From positions 56,428,336 through 56,492,335 of the forward strand of contig JAVGWX010000013.1 of NCBI GenBank assembly GCA_036924085.1: a DNA stretch of 64,000 bases, in the 5' to 3' direction. The number at the start of each line of letters is the position of its first letter. The first letter of the stretch is position 1. A program made the translations under genes and the position numbers. The notes beneath the pieces are model-generated. The model was not told where the DNA came from, did not search any database, and was given only the letters and a program-made list of their open reading frames with translations. The DNA comes from Ariolimax columbianus. Lineage: Eukaryota; Mollusca; Gastropoda; Stylommatophora; Arionidae. This document shows, piece after piece, positions 11,449 to 21,985 of the stretch.

Positions 11449-11585
11449 AAAAGCAGAGGCAGGAGAAGAGGTGGGAGAAAAGGCTAGAGAAGAAGCGGGA
11501 GAAGAGGCGGGAGAAGAGGCGACAGAAGACAGGAGAAGAGGCAGGAAAGACAAGTGGAAAGAGAAGGACAAGAGAAAATGTCGAA
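11449..11585. repeat. Purine repeat, GGGAGAAGAGGC-like
   Basis: The plus strand is nearly all purine, with degenerate units around GAGAAGAGGCGGGAGAAG. It leads directly into the 26-bp array. Confidence 0.8.
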
Positions 11586-11586
11586 G

Positions 11587-12521
11587 AAACACATAGGCTT
11601 GGTTTAGAAAAGAAACACATAGGCTTGGTTTAGAAAAGAAACACATAGGCTTGGTTTAGAAAAGAAACACATAGGCTTGGTTTAGAAAAGAAACACATAG
11701 GCTTGGTTTAGAAAAGAAACACATAGGCTTGGTTTAGAAAAGAAACACATAGGCTTGGTTTAGAAAAGAAACACATAGGCTTGGTTTAGAAAAGAAACAC
11801 ATAGGCTTGGTTTAGAAAAGAAACACATAGGCTTGGTTTAGAAAAGAAACACATAGGCTTGGTTTAGAAAAGAAACACATAGGCTTGGTTTAGAAAAGAA
11901 ACACATAGGCTTGGTTTAGAAAAGAAACACATAGACTTGGTTTAGAAAAGAAACACATAGGCTTGGTTTAGAAAAGAAACACATATGCTTGGTTTAGAAA
12001 AGAAACACATAGGCTTGGTTTAGAAAAGAAACACATAGGCTTGGTTTAGAAAAGAAACACATAGGCTTGGTTTAGAAAAGAAACACATAGGCTTGGTTTA
12101 GAAAAGAAACACATAGGCTTGGTTTAGAAAAGAAACACATAGGCTTGGTTTAGAAAAGAAACACATAGGCTTGGTTTAGAAAAGAAACACATAGGCTTGG
12201 TTTAGAAAAGAAACACATAGGCTTGGTTTAGAAAAGAAACACATAGGCTTGGTTTAGAAAAGAAACACATAGGCTTGGTTTAGAAAAGAAACACATAGGC
12301 TTGGTTTAGAAAAGAAACACATAGGCTTGGTTTAGAAAAGAAACACATAGGCTTGGTTTAGAAAAGAAACACATAGGCTTGGTTTAGAAAAGAAACACAT
12401 AGGCTTGGTTTAGAAAAGAAACACATAGGCTTGGTTTAGAAAAGAAACACATAGGCTTGGTTTAGAAAAGAAACACATAGGCTTGGTTTAGAAAAGAAAC
12501 ACATAGGCTTGGTTTAGAAAA
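11587..12521. repeat. 26-bp minisatellite, about 36 near-identical copies
   Basis: The unit is ACACATAGGCTTGGTTTAGA plus AAAGAA. By eye only two substitutions are present in the whole array (near 11,934 and 11,986). Such homogeneity points to recent expansion or homogenisation. Confidence 0.97.
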
Positions 12522-12554
12522 TGTGCGTATCAGTTTTTGACACCGTATCACCCA

Positions 12555-12780
12555 TGGTGAAGCCGTTCTCTAAAAGAACGGTCTAAGACTTCAACATCCT
12601 CATGATCCAGGAGACCAACTTGAAGGAGAATTTGACAATGAAGTGTCCAGGATATAAGTGCTACAAAAACCAGTGTCGGTCCGACAGACGATCCTTGGCT
12701 ATGCATGCGAAGTAGGAACTTTTGCTCACGTGGATAGATACTAATGTACGTAACATTGAAGACGTTGAACTGCAATTGAT
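12555..12780 (+). pseudogene. LINE endonuclease N-terminal remnant (element A)
   Basis: The plus-strand translation contains FNILMIQETNLKE followed by PGYKCYKNQC, the start of an APE-type endonuclease. The QET glutamate belongs to the metal-binding catalytic set of this fold, which nicks target DNA to prime reverse transcription. A stop follows AMHAK about 35 residues later. The remnant runs straight into the 13-bp array at 12,781. Confidence 0.7.
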
Positions 12781-13083
12781 TGGACTGATAATCCAAACTG
12801 ATAAACAAAACTGATAAACCAAACTGATAATCCAAACTGATAAACCAAACTGATAAACCAAACTGATAAACCAAACTGATAAACCAAACTGATAAACCAA
12901 ACTCATAATCCAAACTGATAATCCAAACTGATAAACCAAACTGATAATCCAAACTGATAAACCAAACTGATAAACCAAACTGATAATCCAAACTGATAAA
13001 CCAAACTGATAATCCAAACTGATAAACCAAACTGATAAACCAAACTGATAAACCAAACTGATAATCCAAACTGATAAACCAAA
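12781..13083. repeat. 13-bp minisatellite, about 23 copies
   Basis: Two unit types, CCAAACTGATAAA and CCAAACTGATAAT, alternate irregularly. Units are all 13 bp, giving a 39-bp reading cycle, so the minus strand is open in three frames (repeat WFISLDYQFGLSV). It lies between the two halves of the LINE endonuclease. Confidence 0.95.
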
Positions 13084-13410
13084 GTTGGAGAATATATAAT
13101 TGCATGCATACGTAGACCACCTAATTGTTGAAATAAAGTGGAATTTTTTTCCTGGCGGAATTGTCGGAAGGGCTTGCCAAAAAGTAACATTTTGCTAACG
13201 ATTATAATGCGAGATCGAAGGAGTTGGGCGAATGTCACAGAGAATAGACAAGGGATGATTTAAGCTATGCATTACTCCATACAAATCTCACAATTATGAA
13301 TGATGGTCACCCAACAGAATCAGCATCTTGACCAGAGGATACAGATGGTGCTATCGGCATGACACTGATTTCCATTTGATGTTGATCCTTCACTGGTGGA
13401 ATCAAGCAGT
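13084..13410 (+). pseudogene. LINE endonuclease C-terminal remnant (element A)
   Basis: Plus-strand fragments around 13,285-13,330 resemble the late endonuclease motif with LNDG and PT (seen across frames as NYEWSPNRIS with a stop). They lie just upstream of a Trp-rich segment (LHWWNQAV) that precedes RT in related elements. Frame changes make the reading tentative. Confidence 0.45.
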
Positions 13411-13418
13411 AAAACATC

Positions 13419-14112
13419 ATGGTAAGAAAAGGAGGCAGCGAATGGCTGATGGGTTGCCTGAAAGACTCTATGGGTATTCATGAGGCGGATAAGATGAACG
13501 AAGAAGAACATAGAGTCACCAATCGTTTTAAAGCCTTAGCCAGGGAATCAAAAAGCGAGACGTGGGAGGAATTTATAACAGAAGTGGGTAGTGACAATAA
13601 TACCGTCCAGAACTTCTGGCACATGCATCAAAAAAAGAAAAGAAAAAATATTAGTCAGCTTACCCCCACTATTCATAACTCTACTGGGACTTCTCTGAGA
13701 ACAGAGGCAAAGAAGGTGGGGGGGGGGGGGGGGGGGGCTTGAGTTTATTAATCGATACCTTGTTCATACATACCGGAAGTTGGGGGTAGAAGGGGGGGGG
13801 GGGATAAAGAGGCCCGAGAAGACACTCGGGAATAGGACACTACCATCAAGGAAGAGGCTAATGGGGGGGGGGGGGGGGGCAGAGGTGGATTTTAGTCTAG
13901 GTTCTAGTAACATAATAATAAGCATGTATTGGAAATCTAGTGAAGGAAATCAACACTACTATAAAAACAAGACATCACTGCCCCAGGACAGACTCTATAG
14001 ATTTTTAGGGCCCATCCCTAAAATAGGCAAGTATCCTTCGCTCCTCACCAGTTATTAAATCACTCTTCATAATGTCTATGGCAAACTGCTTGAGAAAATA
14101 GTGGGCATACAA
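13419..14112 (+). pseudogene. LINE linker and RT N-terminal remnant (element A)
   Basis: The open frame at 13419-13742 contains FKALARESKSETWEEFITEV and VQNFWHMHQKKK, like the linker between endonuclease and RT in jockey-type ORF2 proteins. After two G-run interruptions the frame at 13780-14058 has YRFLGPIPKIGKYPSLLTSY, and the next bases read THNVYGKLLE after a shift, close to the RT finger region. Homopolymer G tracts (13,718-13,737; 13,792-13,803; 13,863-13,879) break the frame. Confidence 0.62.
13718..13879 (+). repeat. Three G homopolymers (20, 12 and 17 G)
   Basis: G20 at 13,718-13,737, G12 at 13,792-13,803 and G17 at 13,863-13,879 sit within 162 bp inside the LINE. They are potential quadruplex formers and also likely places for assembly length error. 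Confidence 0.95.
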
Positions 14113-14583
14113 ATAATGTCTCATATTCTACCCCAAACGCAGGGCAGTTACAGACTAATGTCTTATATTCTACCCTAAACGCAGGACAGTTACAGACTAA
14201 TATCTTATATTCTACCCTAAACGCAGGGCAGTTACAGATTAATGTCTTATATTCTACCCTAAACGCAGGGCAGTTACAGACTAATGTTTTATATTCTACC
14301 CTAAACGCAGGACAGTTACATATTAATGTCTTATATTATACCTTAAACGCAGGGAAGTTACAGACTAATGTCTTATATTCTACCCTAAACGCAGGGCAGT
14401 TACAGACTAATGTCTTATATTCTACCCTAAACGCAAGGCAGTTACAGACTAATGTCTTATATTCTACCCTAAACGCAGGGCAGTTACAGACTAATGTCTT
14501 ATATTCTACCCTAAACGGAGGGCAGTTACAGACTAATGTCTTATATTCTACCCTAAACGGAGGGCAGTTACAGACTAATGAAA
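14113..14583. repeat. 42-bp minisatellite, about 11 copies
   Basis: The unit contains ACAGACTAATGTCTTATATT and CTACCCTAAACGCAGGGCAG, with period 42. The minus strand is open at 14336-14608 (repeat TLVCNCPAFRVEYK). It separates the RT N-terminal remnant from motifs A to C of the same RT. Confidence 0.95.
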
Positions 14584-14659
14584 GCGACCTGGGGTAACGC
14601 TGGGACATTTCCGTACGATGTGTATGAGGACTTCCAAGTCAGGTAAACACAACAAGTAT

Positions 14660-15060
14660 TATCGTGGCGCTCGACCTGGCGAACTCGTACAGACAGGTTG
14701 ATTGTTAGACCTTGATGAGCTGTTCGAAGGGGTGTAGAATCAACAGATGACTGATGTTATATCAAGATTTGCTCCAAGATTCTCCACTCTCACCAGTTCT
14801 ATTTTACATCTACCTAATACGAGTAGTCAACATTAAACCCACTGGGCCAAGGCGAATATTAATATCTACAGATGACGTTCTGACGTACAGAAGTGGTTCG
14901 GGTAGGTATGGGATGATTACAGACATCTTGCATGTAATCTCACAGTGGTGTGGCGATTCTAGCTCTCAGATGCATCCTAACAAAGCCTGCGTGATGTGGT
15001 GCTCCCTAAACAGCTTTATAGTGAAGGTTGATTACCTGGCATTACTTAACGTAACTTAAC
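14660..15060 (+). pseudogene. LINE reverse transcriptase palm remnant (element A)
   Basis: Before the open frame the translation reads VALDLANSYRQV, corresponding to RT motif A (Asp kept). The frame at 14754-15059 then has QDSPLSPVLFYIYL (motif B, usually QGSPLSP) and STDDVLTYRSGS (motif C, usually F/YADD; both Asp kept). It ends with HPNKACVMWCSLNS, the motif D region seen in jockey-like pol proteins. The domain synthesises DNA from element RNA at the nicked target. The conserved Gly of motif B is Asp and upstream frames are broken, so activity is very unlikely. Confidence 0.85.
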
Positions 15061-15109
15061 GTCTTTACTCTGGTTGAGTCTGTATACAACCAGTTTCTTA
15101 GAAAGTTGT

Positions 15110-15211
15110 TTTTACCGATGTCCGAGTCCATTTTAATAGACTCAAACACTAGAGCTAAGTAGACTCGCAGCCAGTTAGGCGCCATCTATAGCTGCTCTTA
15201 ACAAATCACCT
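15110..15211 (+). mobile_element. Dispersed repeat (family X), copy 2
   Basis: TAATAGACTCAAACACTAGA followed by GGCGCCATCTAT and GCTCTTAACAAATCACC matches copies at 8,231 and 20,103 (reverse). It is inserted within, or just after, the LINE RT. Confidence 0.75.
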
Positions 15212-15239
15212 GGGGAAAGATATAAATAACGAGACGATA

Positions 15240-15436
15240 TTTAATTTAAATCTTATCCGGGCAGCGGCCGTTACGCCTACTCTTTTCGATTTAAACTTTC
15301 AACGTGCTCTACACTGAACACGGGTGTCCGATCTCACTACCCAGAGAATAGAGGAATGCTTACCACAAGATCAACGTGAAAAAACTTGGTCTCCATTGTG
15401 ATTCGAAACATGCGACCTCTGTTACTCGAGGCGAAC
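15240..15436 (-). mobile_element. tRNA-derived SINE, second copy
   Basis: The minus strand reads AGTGTTCGCCTCGAGTAACA (A-box region), then TTTCGAATCAC (B-box region) and GTGTTCAGTGTAGAGCACGT, with AAATCGAAAAGAGTAGG further on. These follow the same order as the SINE at 5,001-5,290. Confidence 0.68.
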
Positions 15437-16039
15437 ACTAAGATTAATTTTATGGAGGTGTCATTGTACTAAAGGCTGAAATACCTCTGGTGTTATATAA
15501 CCGTGTCATTTAGGTACAATGTAGGCCAAACCATACATAAAGGCCATCGAGGACTGAGGGCACTCAAGCAGCTGCAAACTTGGATCATCAACTGCTTTTC
15601 ACCCTCTATAGTCAGTTAATTCTGTCAGTTGTTGATAAAGTACTGAGTGGCAAAGATGGCGCCATAACTGGCTGCGAGTCTACATTTCTCTACTGTTTTG
15701 GATCATCATGGATGCCGCCAGACCACGGATTTGCCTGGAATTCACACTAGTCGACGACTTACACTTGTGTTCACGGAAACGTGGTGTTGTTTTCTGTCTG
15801 GACTTGTTATTTCGTTCTTTTTTTGTGATTTCTTCCATCCGTTTATCCTGGTCTGGACGCCGGCTGAATGGCACAACGCTTATACCTGTGTCGTATTTCA
15901 CGGGCTAGTTCTGCTGGTTCACCTTCACGAATTTGGCGTGTGGGAATCTTAGATGCTACTATGATGAGTTCAATACAGCTGGGGAGAGTGTTGTCGATAC
16001 GACCTCTTGTGGTTATCGAAAAGGCACGACAAACTGCGT
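15437..16039. other. Mixed repeat sequence, unassigned
   Basis: A short minus-strand piece of dispersed family X lies at 15,648-15,702 (ATGGCGCCATAACTGGCTGC on the plus strand). Frames at 15,698-15,952 and 15,868-16,173 have no recognisable motif. Confidence 0.5.
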
Positions 16040-16345
16040 TAGATGCCATCCCACCTTTCTACCCAACAGGTTACATGTTTACGGTAGGCTTCGGTGGTAA
16101 CCCTGAGGCAAAATCTGCATCCTATGCTATCTCCAGTCGTCTCGATGAATGTCTTGCCACTGGCAAAAGGTAGCTTAGGCTCTGTGAGTGAGGTTGACAA
16201 AAGGCGCAGTTTCTTCCTCACTTTAATCCAAATCACCGCGCAAGTCACACATTTCAGCGGACACAGCAAGAGATACGACTGTCCACACTGCTGAACAAAG
16301 AGAGTGGTTTTCATCACTTGTGATGGACAACTGAGTGGCCTCATT
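16040..16345 (-). mobile_element. Dispersed repeat (family Y), copy 1
   Basis: The minus strand matches 46,040-46,300 (+) over about 270 bp at roughly 80% identity by eye. Both copies keep an open frame starting MKT and containing LLLCPLKCVTCAVIWIK. The complementary strand is also largely open (QITAQVTHFSGHSKR), so the true coding strand, if any, is unclear. I do not recognise the family. Confidence 0.72.
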
Positions 16346-16643
16346 CTACCAAGATCACCGTTTTAAATGTTGGAACGCATTCACAATGAAGGAATACGAC
16401 TGGTTCTGTGTTTTACCTATTATTAAGCTGGGACTTCTGTCTGTGAGATCCAGACATAAACTGATATAGGTCAAAGCTTATATGTTTGTTACTGCCGACA
16501 AAGGAACAATGCCACTTTAGACATTACAAGAACCAGAATCAAGAGAGGAATGTCATGCATGACACAGGCAGAGAAAACGATTGGACAGGTCATAACGGTC
16601 GAGGTAATGATCAAGAGCGAAGAATAAGTCCACACTGGTGGAA
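16346..16643. other. Unassigned sequence
   Basis: This may be part of the LINE 3' half, but no motif is readable. The open frame that starts at 16,486 runs on into the 37-bp repeat. Confidence 0.4.
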
Positions 16644-16742
16644 GAATGGCAGATTACGACAGTCATACCAACTGGTGAACGAATGGCAGATTACGACAGT
16701 CATACCAACTGGTGAACGAATGGCAGATTACGACAGTCATAC
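16644..16742. repeat. 37-bp tandem repeat, about 2.7 copies
   Basis: GAATGGCAGATTACGACAGT occurs at 16,644, 16,681 and 16,718, followed by CATACCAACTGGTGAAC in the first two copies. The copies are essentially identical, indicating a recent duplication. Confidence 0.95.
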
Positions 16743-16849
16743 CACAGGAAATGCAGAAAGTGATGCAACTGGAAAGTAGAGTTGGAGGTTAGCTATTAAC
16801 ACTCAGGAGAGTGACGCCACCATATACGCCGATTGAGCGATGCTACGCA

Positions 16850-17460
16850 GTGAGAAATCAAGTTGGGGTTCCTCTACTTCAGTGATATCTCAGGCTGTTG
16901 CTCAGCACAGTGAGGCATACAGGACAATAACCTTCATTAAGAGAATGGAGATGGAGGTAGTGACCTCAACTCTGGGATGGCTATCAGAGACCTCATTAAA
17001 AAAGAACAGTCATCGTATCAGACGCCCATTTATTACTTCAGAAGGTATTGAAGGGCTGGCTAAGGAATTAGTGGATGGCCGATGTAGAGGCCTGAAACCT
17101 ACATGATCTGGTGCGATCTATTGTCCTGGTCATGCTGGGGTTCCATGCAATGGAAGAGCTGACATCTTCGCTACGGAAGCGCCCATTTCTTACACATTGG
17201 AATTGAATTGTGGTGACATTTTGAAGTCTAAGCAATGGCCGCCTGTTGGACGACGTCACAGAAATAGATTGGTCAACAAGTCACACACTGCATAATTGAA
17301 ACGAGGCTTGACCGGAACTGGGCGCATGAGATGAAGAATAAGTTGTTTTTTCAACCAACAAGACACAGTGACCACCAGTACTCACACTCTTCGCCATTTA
17401 TTGAAAGAGATTGAGCACCTTTAGGTGTATCCGGAATGCAGTGAAATCGATTTCTTAGCA
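16850..17460 (+). pseudogene. LINE RNase H domain remnant (element A or a relative)
   Basis: The frame at 16840-17106 contains RRPFITSEGIEGLAKELVDG and then, past one stop, IYCPGHAGVPCNGRADIFA. PGHAG followed by RAD is the last conserved block of retroelement RNase H, with the final Asp of the catalytic DEDD set. Further on, THTLRHLLKEIEHL and VYPECSE resemble the C-terminal tail of the same pol proteins. In-frame stops and the absent N-terminal DG motif make this a dead fragment. Confidence 0.76.
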
Positions 17461-18966
17461 CATAACAGAATCCTACTCACAACAACATACATAACTACAC
17501 ACATCATCTTCCCTAACGACAGATACCTGATGGCCGCTTACAGAACACCTCGTGAGCTACCTGAAATGCCAGTCGGAACGTCAATCCCACATTATCTGGT
17601 GATTATAGTCGAAAAAAACAACAAAAAGACGTAACGCTGACTAAAAAAGCAATGGAGACACACGGAACAAAACCTATGATGCAAGACCAGCGGTGCAAGT
17701 ATGTGCTCTAACACACACACCTATTCAAGTAGTTGACAAAAATATGAAAACAGGGCGATCGTCACCATGACTGAATGACTCACACTCACACTGTTGGTAG
17801 CAGAAGCACCTTTTCTTCTCGCGGCCGGGGAAGACATGAATAGAAGTAATGCGGGCCCGTCAAACGATAAATGCACGTAAAGCGCAAATCAATACGCTCG
17901 CTTGGAATATGAACGAGAATGTCGATGCAACAGTGAGATCTACACTTCATCTATCAACAACGGATGGGCGGTAGGCATAGAGGTCTAGTGACCAGCAAAG
18001 CACACTGGTTCCCTCAGCTTCCTTATGTGGGCCGTTCAGTTTCCTTTATATTAGATAGGTTTTCTGTCCATCTGAGTTTTTTTTCTAGGAACATCATTGA
18101 ATCGCATCTATGTAAGTAACCTATTTATAGGAAGGCTACGCCAAAGCCGTTCAAATGTACTTGAGGTAGTGTAGTAATTTCTGTTATAATAGCTGTCTAC
18201 AAAAGGCAATGAAGTACTTGCAAATAGTCTCAGATTCCTATTCGTAGCAACATTAGTGATATATTAATTTGAATGAAAACATAAAGTACTCTTTACTTGA
18301 TAGGAAAAGTTGCACAACAATGCAATAATGTATCACAAGACACAAAGCAAATGAAAAATATGTGTAGATCGGTGTTTTTTCCTAGACAGATATGCGTATG
18401 ATGCTCTTTATTAATTTACTAGAAATAACTCGTCAATAGTGACGGAAGTACATCAAAATCTGTTATATATTTTGAAAATGTTCCCAACCAATTTAACAGT
18501 CGCAGGTGCGACCAACATTCTTAAAATATATCAACCATAATTTGTGGCTCTGTGACCGATGTTCAAATAGCGAAAAATATTGGTATTGTCTTAAAATAGA
18601 ACAACCACATCAGGTGGTACTGTGACCAAATTGCAAACGACGAGAATTATGTTATGTAAGGAATTATTGTTTGGCACCATTTTGTGGTATGTATGTACGT
18701 GTATCTATGTTTCACCAGTTTGTGGTATATTTGCGTTTATATTTCTAAGAATCGACTACACTTCACTCCGGGCACACCCATAGGTGCTCAGTCTCTCTCA
18801 GAAAATTGCGAATGGTTTGAATGCTGAAGGTCTCTGCAGCTCGCAGGTTGTACACTCTCCTGCCCTGTCCTCTCGTGTGTCTTACTCCGCTTGAACCTCA
18901 TTTGATGTCCAAGCTTTGCAGTCTGTGGATTGCTGATTAATCTACTGCGGTGCCCTCATCCAAAAG
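17461..18966. other. Unassigned sequence
   Basis: No coding or repeat family is recognised over 1.5 kb. Composition shifts from mixed to AT-rich around 18,050-18,720. Confidence 0.5.
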
Positions 18967-19006
18967 ACGGTCATTGATCGATCTCGACGGTCATTGATCG
19001 ATCTCG
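18967..19006. repeat. 20-bp exact tandem duplication
   Basis: ACGGTCATTGATCGATCTCG is present twice head to tail (18,967-18,986 and 18,987-19,006). The unit contains the palindrome ATCGAT. Confidence 0.95.
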
Positions 19007-19229
19007 AACTGTCACTCCTATCCCTCACATATGTGCCCAAGATGGAAGCTTGTTAAGCCAACATGGCAGCTCTTTCGTTGCCCTGAACCCCAGCTTGGCC
19101 AGGACAGTATATCCATGCCAACCCCTGCAGGTTTGAGGTCTCAACATCTGCTATCCACTCGCACCTCAATTATTTCTTGTGCACCCTCTGAAGTACGGCT
19201 TCCGCGTCTGTCACGGTGAATGCCCTTGT

Positions 19230-20103
19230 TAAGGGAGTCTCAGATATCCATCTCAGCGCTGAGGTCAGACAGCAGTGCCTGAGCTGTAGCGGTCAGCGAC
19301 CCAAAGCTGAAAGCTACCGTAAGGGCCAGCGACCCAAAGCTGACTGCTAGCGTCAGGATCAGCGACCCAAAGCTGACTGCTAGCGTCAGGGCGGGCCAGC
19401 GACCCAAAGCTGACTGCTAGCGTTAGGGTGGGCCAGCGACCCAAAGCTGACTGCTATCGTCAGGATCAGCGACCCAAAGCTGACTGCTAGCGTCAGGGCG
19501 GGCCAGTGACCCAAAGCTGACTGCTAGCGTCAGGGGGGGGGGGGGGGCAGCGACCCAAAGCTGACTGCTAGAGTCAGGGTCAGCGACCCAAAGCTGACTG
19601 CTAGCGTCAGGGGGGGCCAGCGACCCAAAGCTGACTGCTAGCGTCAGGGTCAGCGACCCAAAGCAGACTGCTAGCGTCAGAGTCAGCGACATAAAGCTGA
19701 ATGCTAGCGTCAGAGTAAGCGATATAAAGCTGAATGCTAGCGTCAGAGTCAGCGACATAAAGCTGAATTCTAGCGTCAGAGTCAGCGACATAAAGCTGAA
19801 TGCTAGCGTCAGGGCCAGATACCCAGAGCTGCTATGACCCTTCTCCACCTCCACGCGATGATCCTGGACAACAAGCTGCAACAGTGGTCCCCCGAGGTCA
19901 TTGTGTATGACAAAGATAAGAATAGCACCACTGCCACACAGAGAGCATGTCGTAGAGGCGACTAACTGTGTGATATGGCATAACACTGACCATGGTTATG
20001 TGGTTTGTTAAGAGCAGCATAGATTGCGCCTAGCAGGCTGCTGGTCTACTTTGTCTCTAGTGTTTGAGTTTATTAAGATAGACTCGCATCTCAGTAAACC
20101 ATT
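19230..20103 (-). mobile_element. Dispersed repeat (family X), copy 3, with expanded internal array
   Basis: On the minus strand the parts run in order: GTTTGAGTTTATTAAGATAG (plus-strand form, 20,066), GTTAAGAGCAGCATAGATTG, the TCGTAGAGGCGACTAACTG block, CTCCACCTCCACGCGATGAT (19,845), and then a 33-bp array. The right and left flanks of the array both align to the unexpanded copy at 44,880-45,030. This is the longest member of the family in the window. Confidence 0.75.
19290..19815. repeat. 33-bp minisatellite with longer variants, about 15 copies
   Basis: The core unit is CAGCGACCCAAAGCTGACTG plus CTAGCGTCAGGAT. Some units carry an extra GGGCGGGC-type spacer, one of which expands to a long G run near 19,535. 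The right part uses a derived unit with GACATAAAGCTGAATGC, so two subfamilies lie side by side. Confidence 0.94.
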
Positions 20104-20202
20104 TTCTAAGAAACTTGTTGTATACATAATCAGCAAAGACTTCTAAACCAGTATAGACGTCACTACTTCCCTCTCAGTTCAGGTTGTTGACATGTATGTC
20201 AA

Positions 20203-20455
20203 CGCTGAGTCGCGACCTGTCATATCACTATATGTGGTATGTATGTCCCAGTCCGCTGAGTCGTGACCTGTCATATCACTATATGTGGTATGTATGTCCC
20301 AGTCCGCTGATTCGCGACCTGTCATATCACTATATGTGGTATGTATGTCCCAGTCCGCTGAGTCGCGACCTGTCATATCACTATATGTGGTATGTATGTC
20401 CCAGTCCGCTGAGTCGCGACCTGTCATATCACTATATGTGGTATGTATGTCCATG
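20203..20455. repeat. 51-bp minisatellite, 5 copies
   Basis: The unit begins GAGTCGCGACCTGTCATATC and includes TATGTGGTATGTATGTCCCA. Copies are nearly identical and end at 20,455. Both strands stay open (DWDIHTTYSDMTGRDSA on minus), an effect of the 17-codon period. Confidence 0.96.
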
Positions 20456-20509
20456 CACCTCAGATGTTTGATACCACTTATATTATGATCGTTATTATCA
20501 AGTCAATGG

Positions 20510-20955
20510 GCTCGACCATGGCCTACTTTAGATAGACCGTCTGACTCACCGGGAAAGCCCTTTGAAACGTCACATTCCACCGCGGAATAAATAGCGGAAC
20601 TCATATTGTGCCAAGGTTTATAATCCATCCATTGTCCAAACAGAAAAACAAAATAATTGTGTATACAACACACCAAATCACCATTGAAATAGCCAGTGTC
20701 CTTCCACGAGAAGCTGTACGGAAGCGTACAGAACCTTGAGTCGACTGCTGCCTTTGTTAGAGTCATTGAAGTTGAGGTCTGAAGACGAACGAGGAAGAAG
20801 AAGAAGAAGAAGAAGAAGATTCCCTAACACGCTATTGTAGTTGCACTGATAGTTGACACATGCAAGTTCCATTATTTAGTCGGCGGTGGAATGTGACGTT
20901 TCAAGGGATTTCACCGGTGAGACAGACGACCTATCTAAAGCAGGCCATGACTGGA
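20510..20955. mobile_element. Long inverted-repeat (MITE/foldback-like) element
   Basis: The left arm at 20,510-20,615 and right arm at 20,855-20,955 are reverse complements. They share CATGGCCT, TTTAGATAG, GTCTG and GAAACGTCACATTCCACCGC, nearly identical over the outer 75 bp and weaker further in. The 240-bp middle contains (GAA)n at about 20,790-20,818, resembling a retroposon tail. No transposase is present. It could be a non-autonomous DNA transposon with an insert, or two copies in opposite orientation. Confidence 0.75.
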
Positions 20956-21456
20956 CACTATGTAGGATGTTAGGTAATGCTCAAAAACCATAATCCGCTA
21001 ACAGAAATAGCACAAAATATGCTATCAACCCGGCGCTTATCCCATCGCTGGTGACCACGGGAAGGATTTGTAGAGCATAGCAATCAAGGTCGCTTGTCAC
21101 TGCAGCGACCACGCACTGTACAGGATAGGTGTTTATGTTAGCTCTTTGATGCACACAAACAGCATGTTCTACCTTTCCAACGCACGTCCTCGTATTACCA
21201 AAATCAAACGGACGTAATTTTCGGCATTTGATAACCCATGAACAAAGACAATTTGAAAGAACATACACAAATCATATAACATAATACACACACACGCACG
21301 TACGGACACACACATGCATGTACGGACACACACACACACAACACACAGACGCATATATATATTCAAAGTTATATTCAACTTTGACATTCTTGTTCACAAA
21401 TTCGATTCATACATCATCTGTTTCTAGAAGCAGCACAGACGCTTCTGGGACATAAC
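20956..21456. other. Unassigned sequence with a CA-rich microsatellite
   Basis: A CA-rich block at about 21,283-21,350 contains two GTACGGACACACACA words. Nothing coding is recognised. Confidence 0.7.
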
Positions 21457-21985
21457 TTGTATAGCTGGGTTCGGATGTAAGGTAAAATTGGTTCTGAGTT
21501 AAGGGGATAAAAGCTTGGTTCTGAGGTGAAGTGATAGTAGCTTGGTTCTGAGGTGAAGTGATAGTAGCTTGGTTCTGAGGTGAAGTGATAGTAGCTTGGT
21601 TCTGAGGTAAGGTGAAAATAGCTTGGTTCTGAGACATACAACAATTAGCTTGGTTGTGAGGTAAGATGATAGTAGTTTGGTTCTGAGGTTAGGTGAAATA
21701 GCTTGGTTCTGAGACATACAACAATTAGCTTGGTTCTGAGACATACCAGAAATAGCTTGGTTCTGAGACATACCAGAAATGGCTTGGTTCTGAGACATAC
21801 CCAACGTAGCTTGGTTCTGAGACATACCAGAAATAGCTTGGTTCTGAGACATACCAGACGTAGCTTGGTTCTGAGACATACCAGACGTAGCTTGGTTTGA
21901 GACATACAACAAATAGCTTGGTTCTGAAACATACAACACATAGTTTGGTTCTGAGACATACAACATATAGCTTGGTTCTGACATA
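21457..21985. repeat. 27-bp minisatellite, about 19 copies, two subfamilies
   Basis: All units carry TAGCTTGGTTCTGAG. The left block continues GTGAAGTGATAG and the right block ACATACCAGAAA, with ACATACAACAAT at the boundaries. Units are 27 bp, so frames stay open on both strands (LRTKLLSLH and LRTKLFLVC on minus). Confidence 0.95.

Larger units (their letters stand above)
12540..17460 (+). mobile_element. Jockey-like LINE (element A), decayed and interrupted
   Basis: Endonuclease, RT and RNase H motifs occur in the correct order on one strand over 4.9 kb. The element is broken by 13-bp, 42-bp and 37-bp arrays, three G homopolymers, a SINE and other dispersed repeats. I infer one original insertion from order and orientation. 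The RNase H part could belong to a second copy, since 1.8 kb of mixed repeats separate it from the RT. Confidence 0.68.

Noticed and set aside
14113..14583. Telomere-like repeats (CCCTAAAC words)
   Set aside because: The word is part of a 42-bp unit and is not tandem at 6-7 bp. There is no telomeric array.
18780..19230. LTR retrotransposon or other gene fragment
   Set aside because: The translation on either strand shows no protease, RT, integrase or Gag signature.
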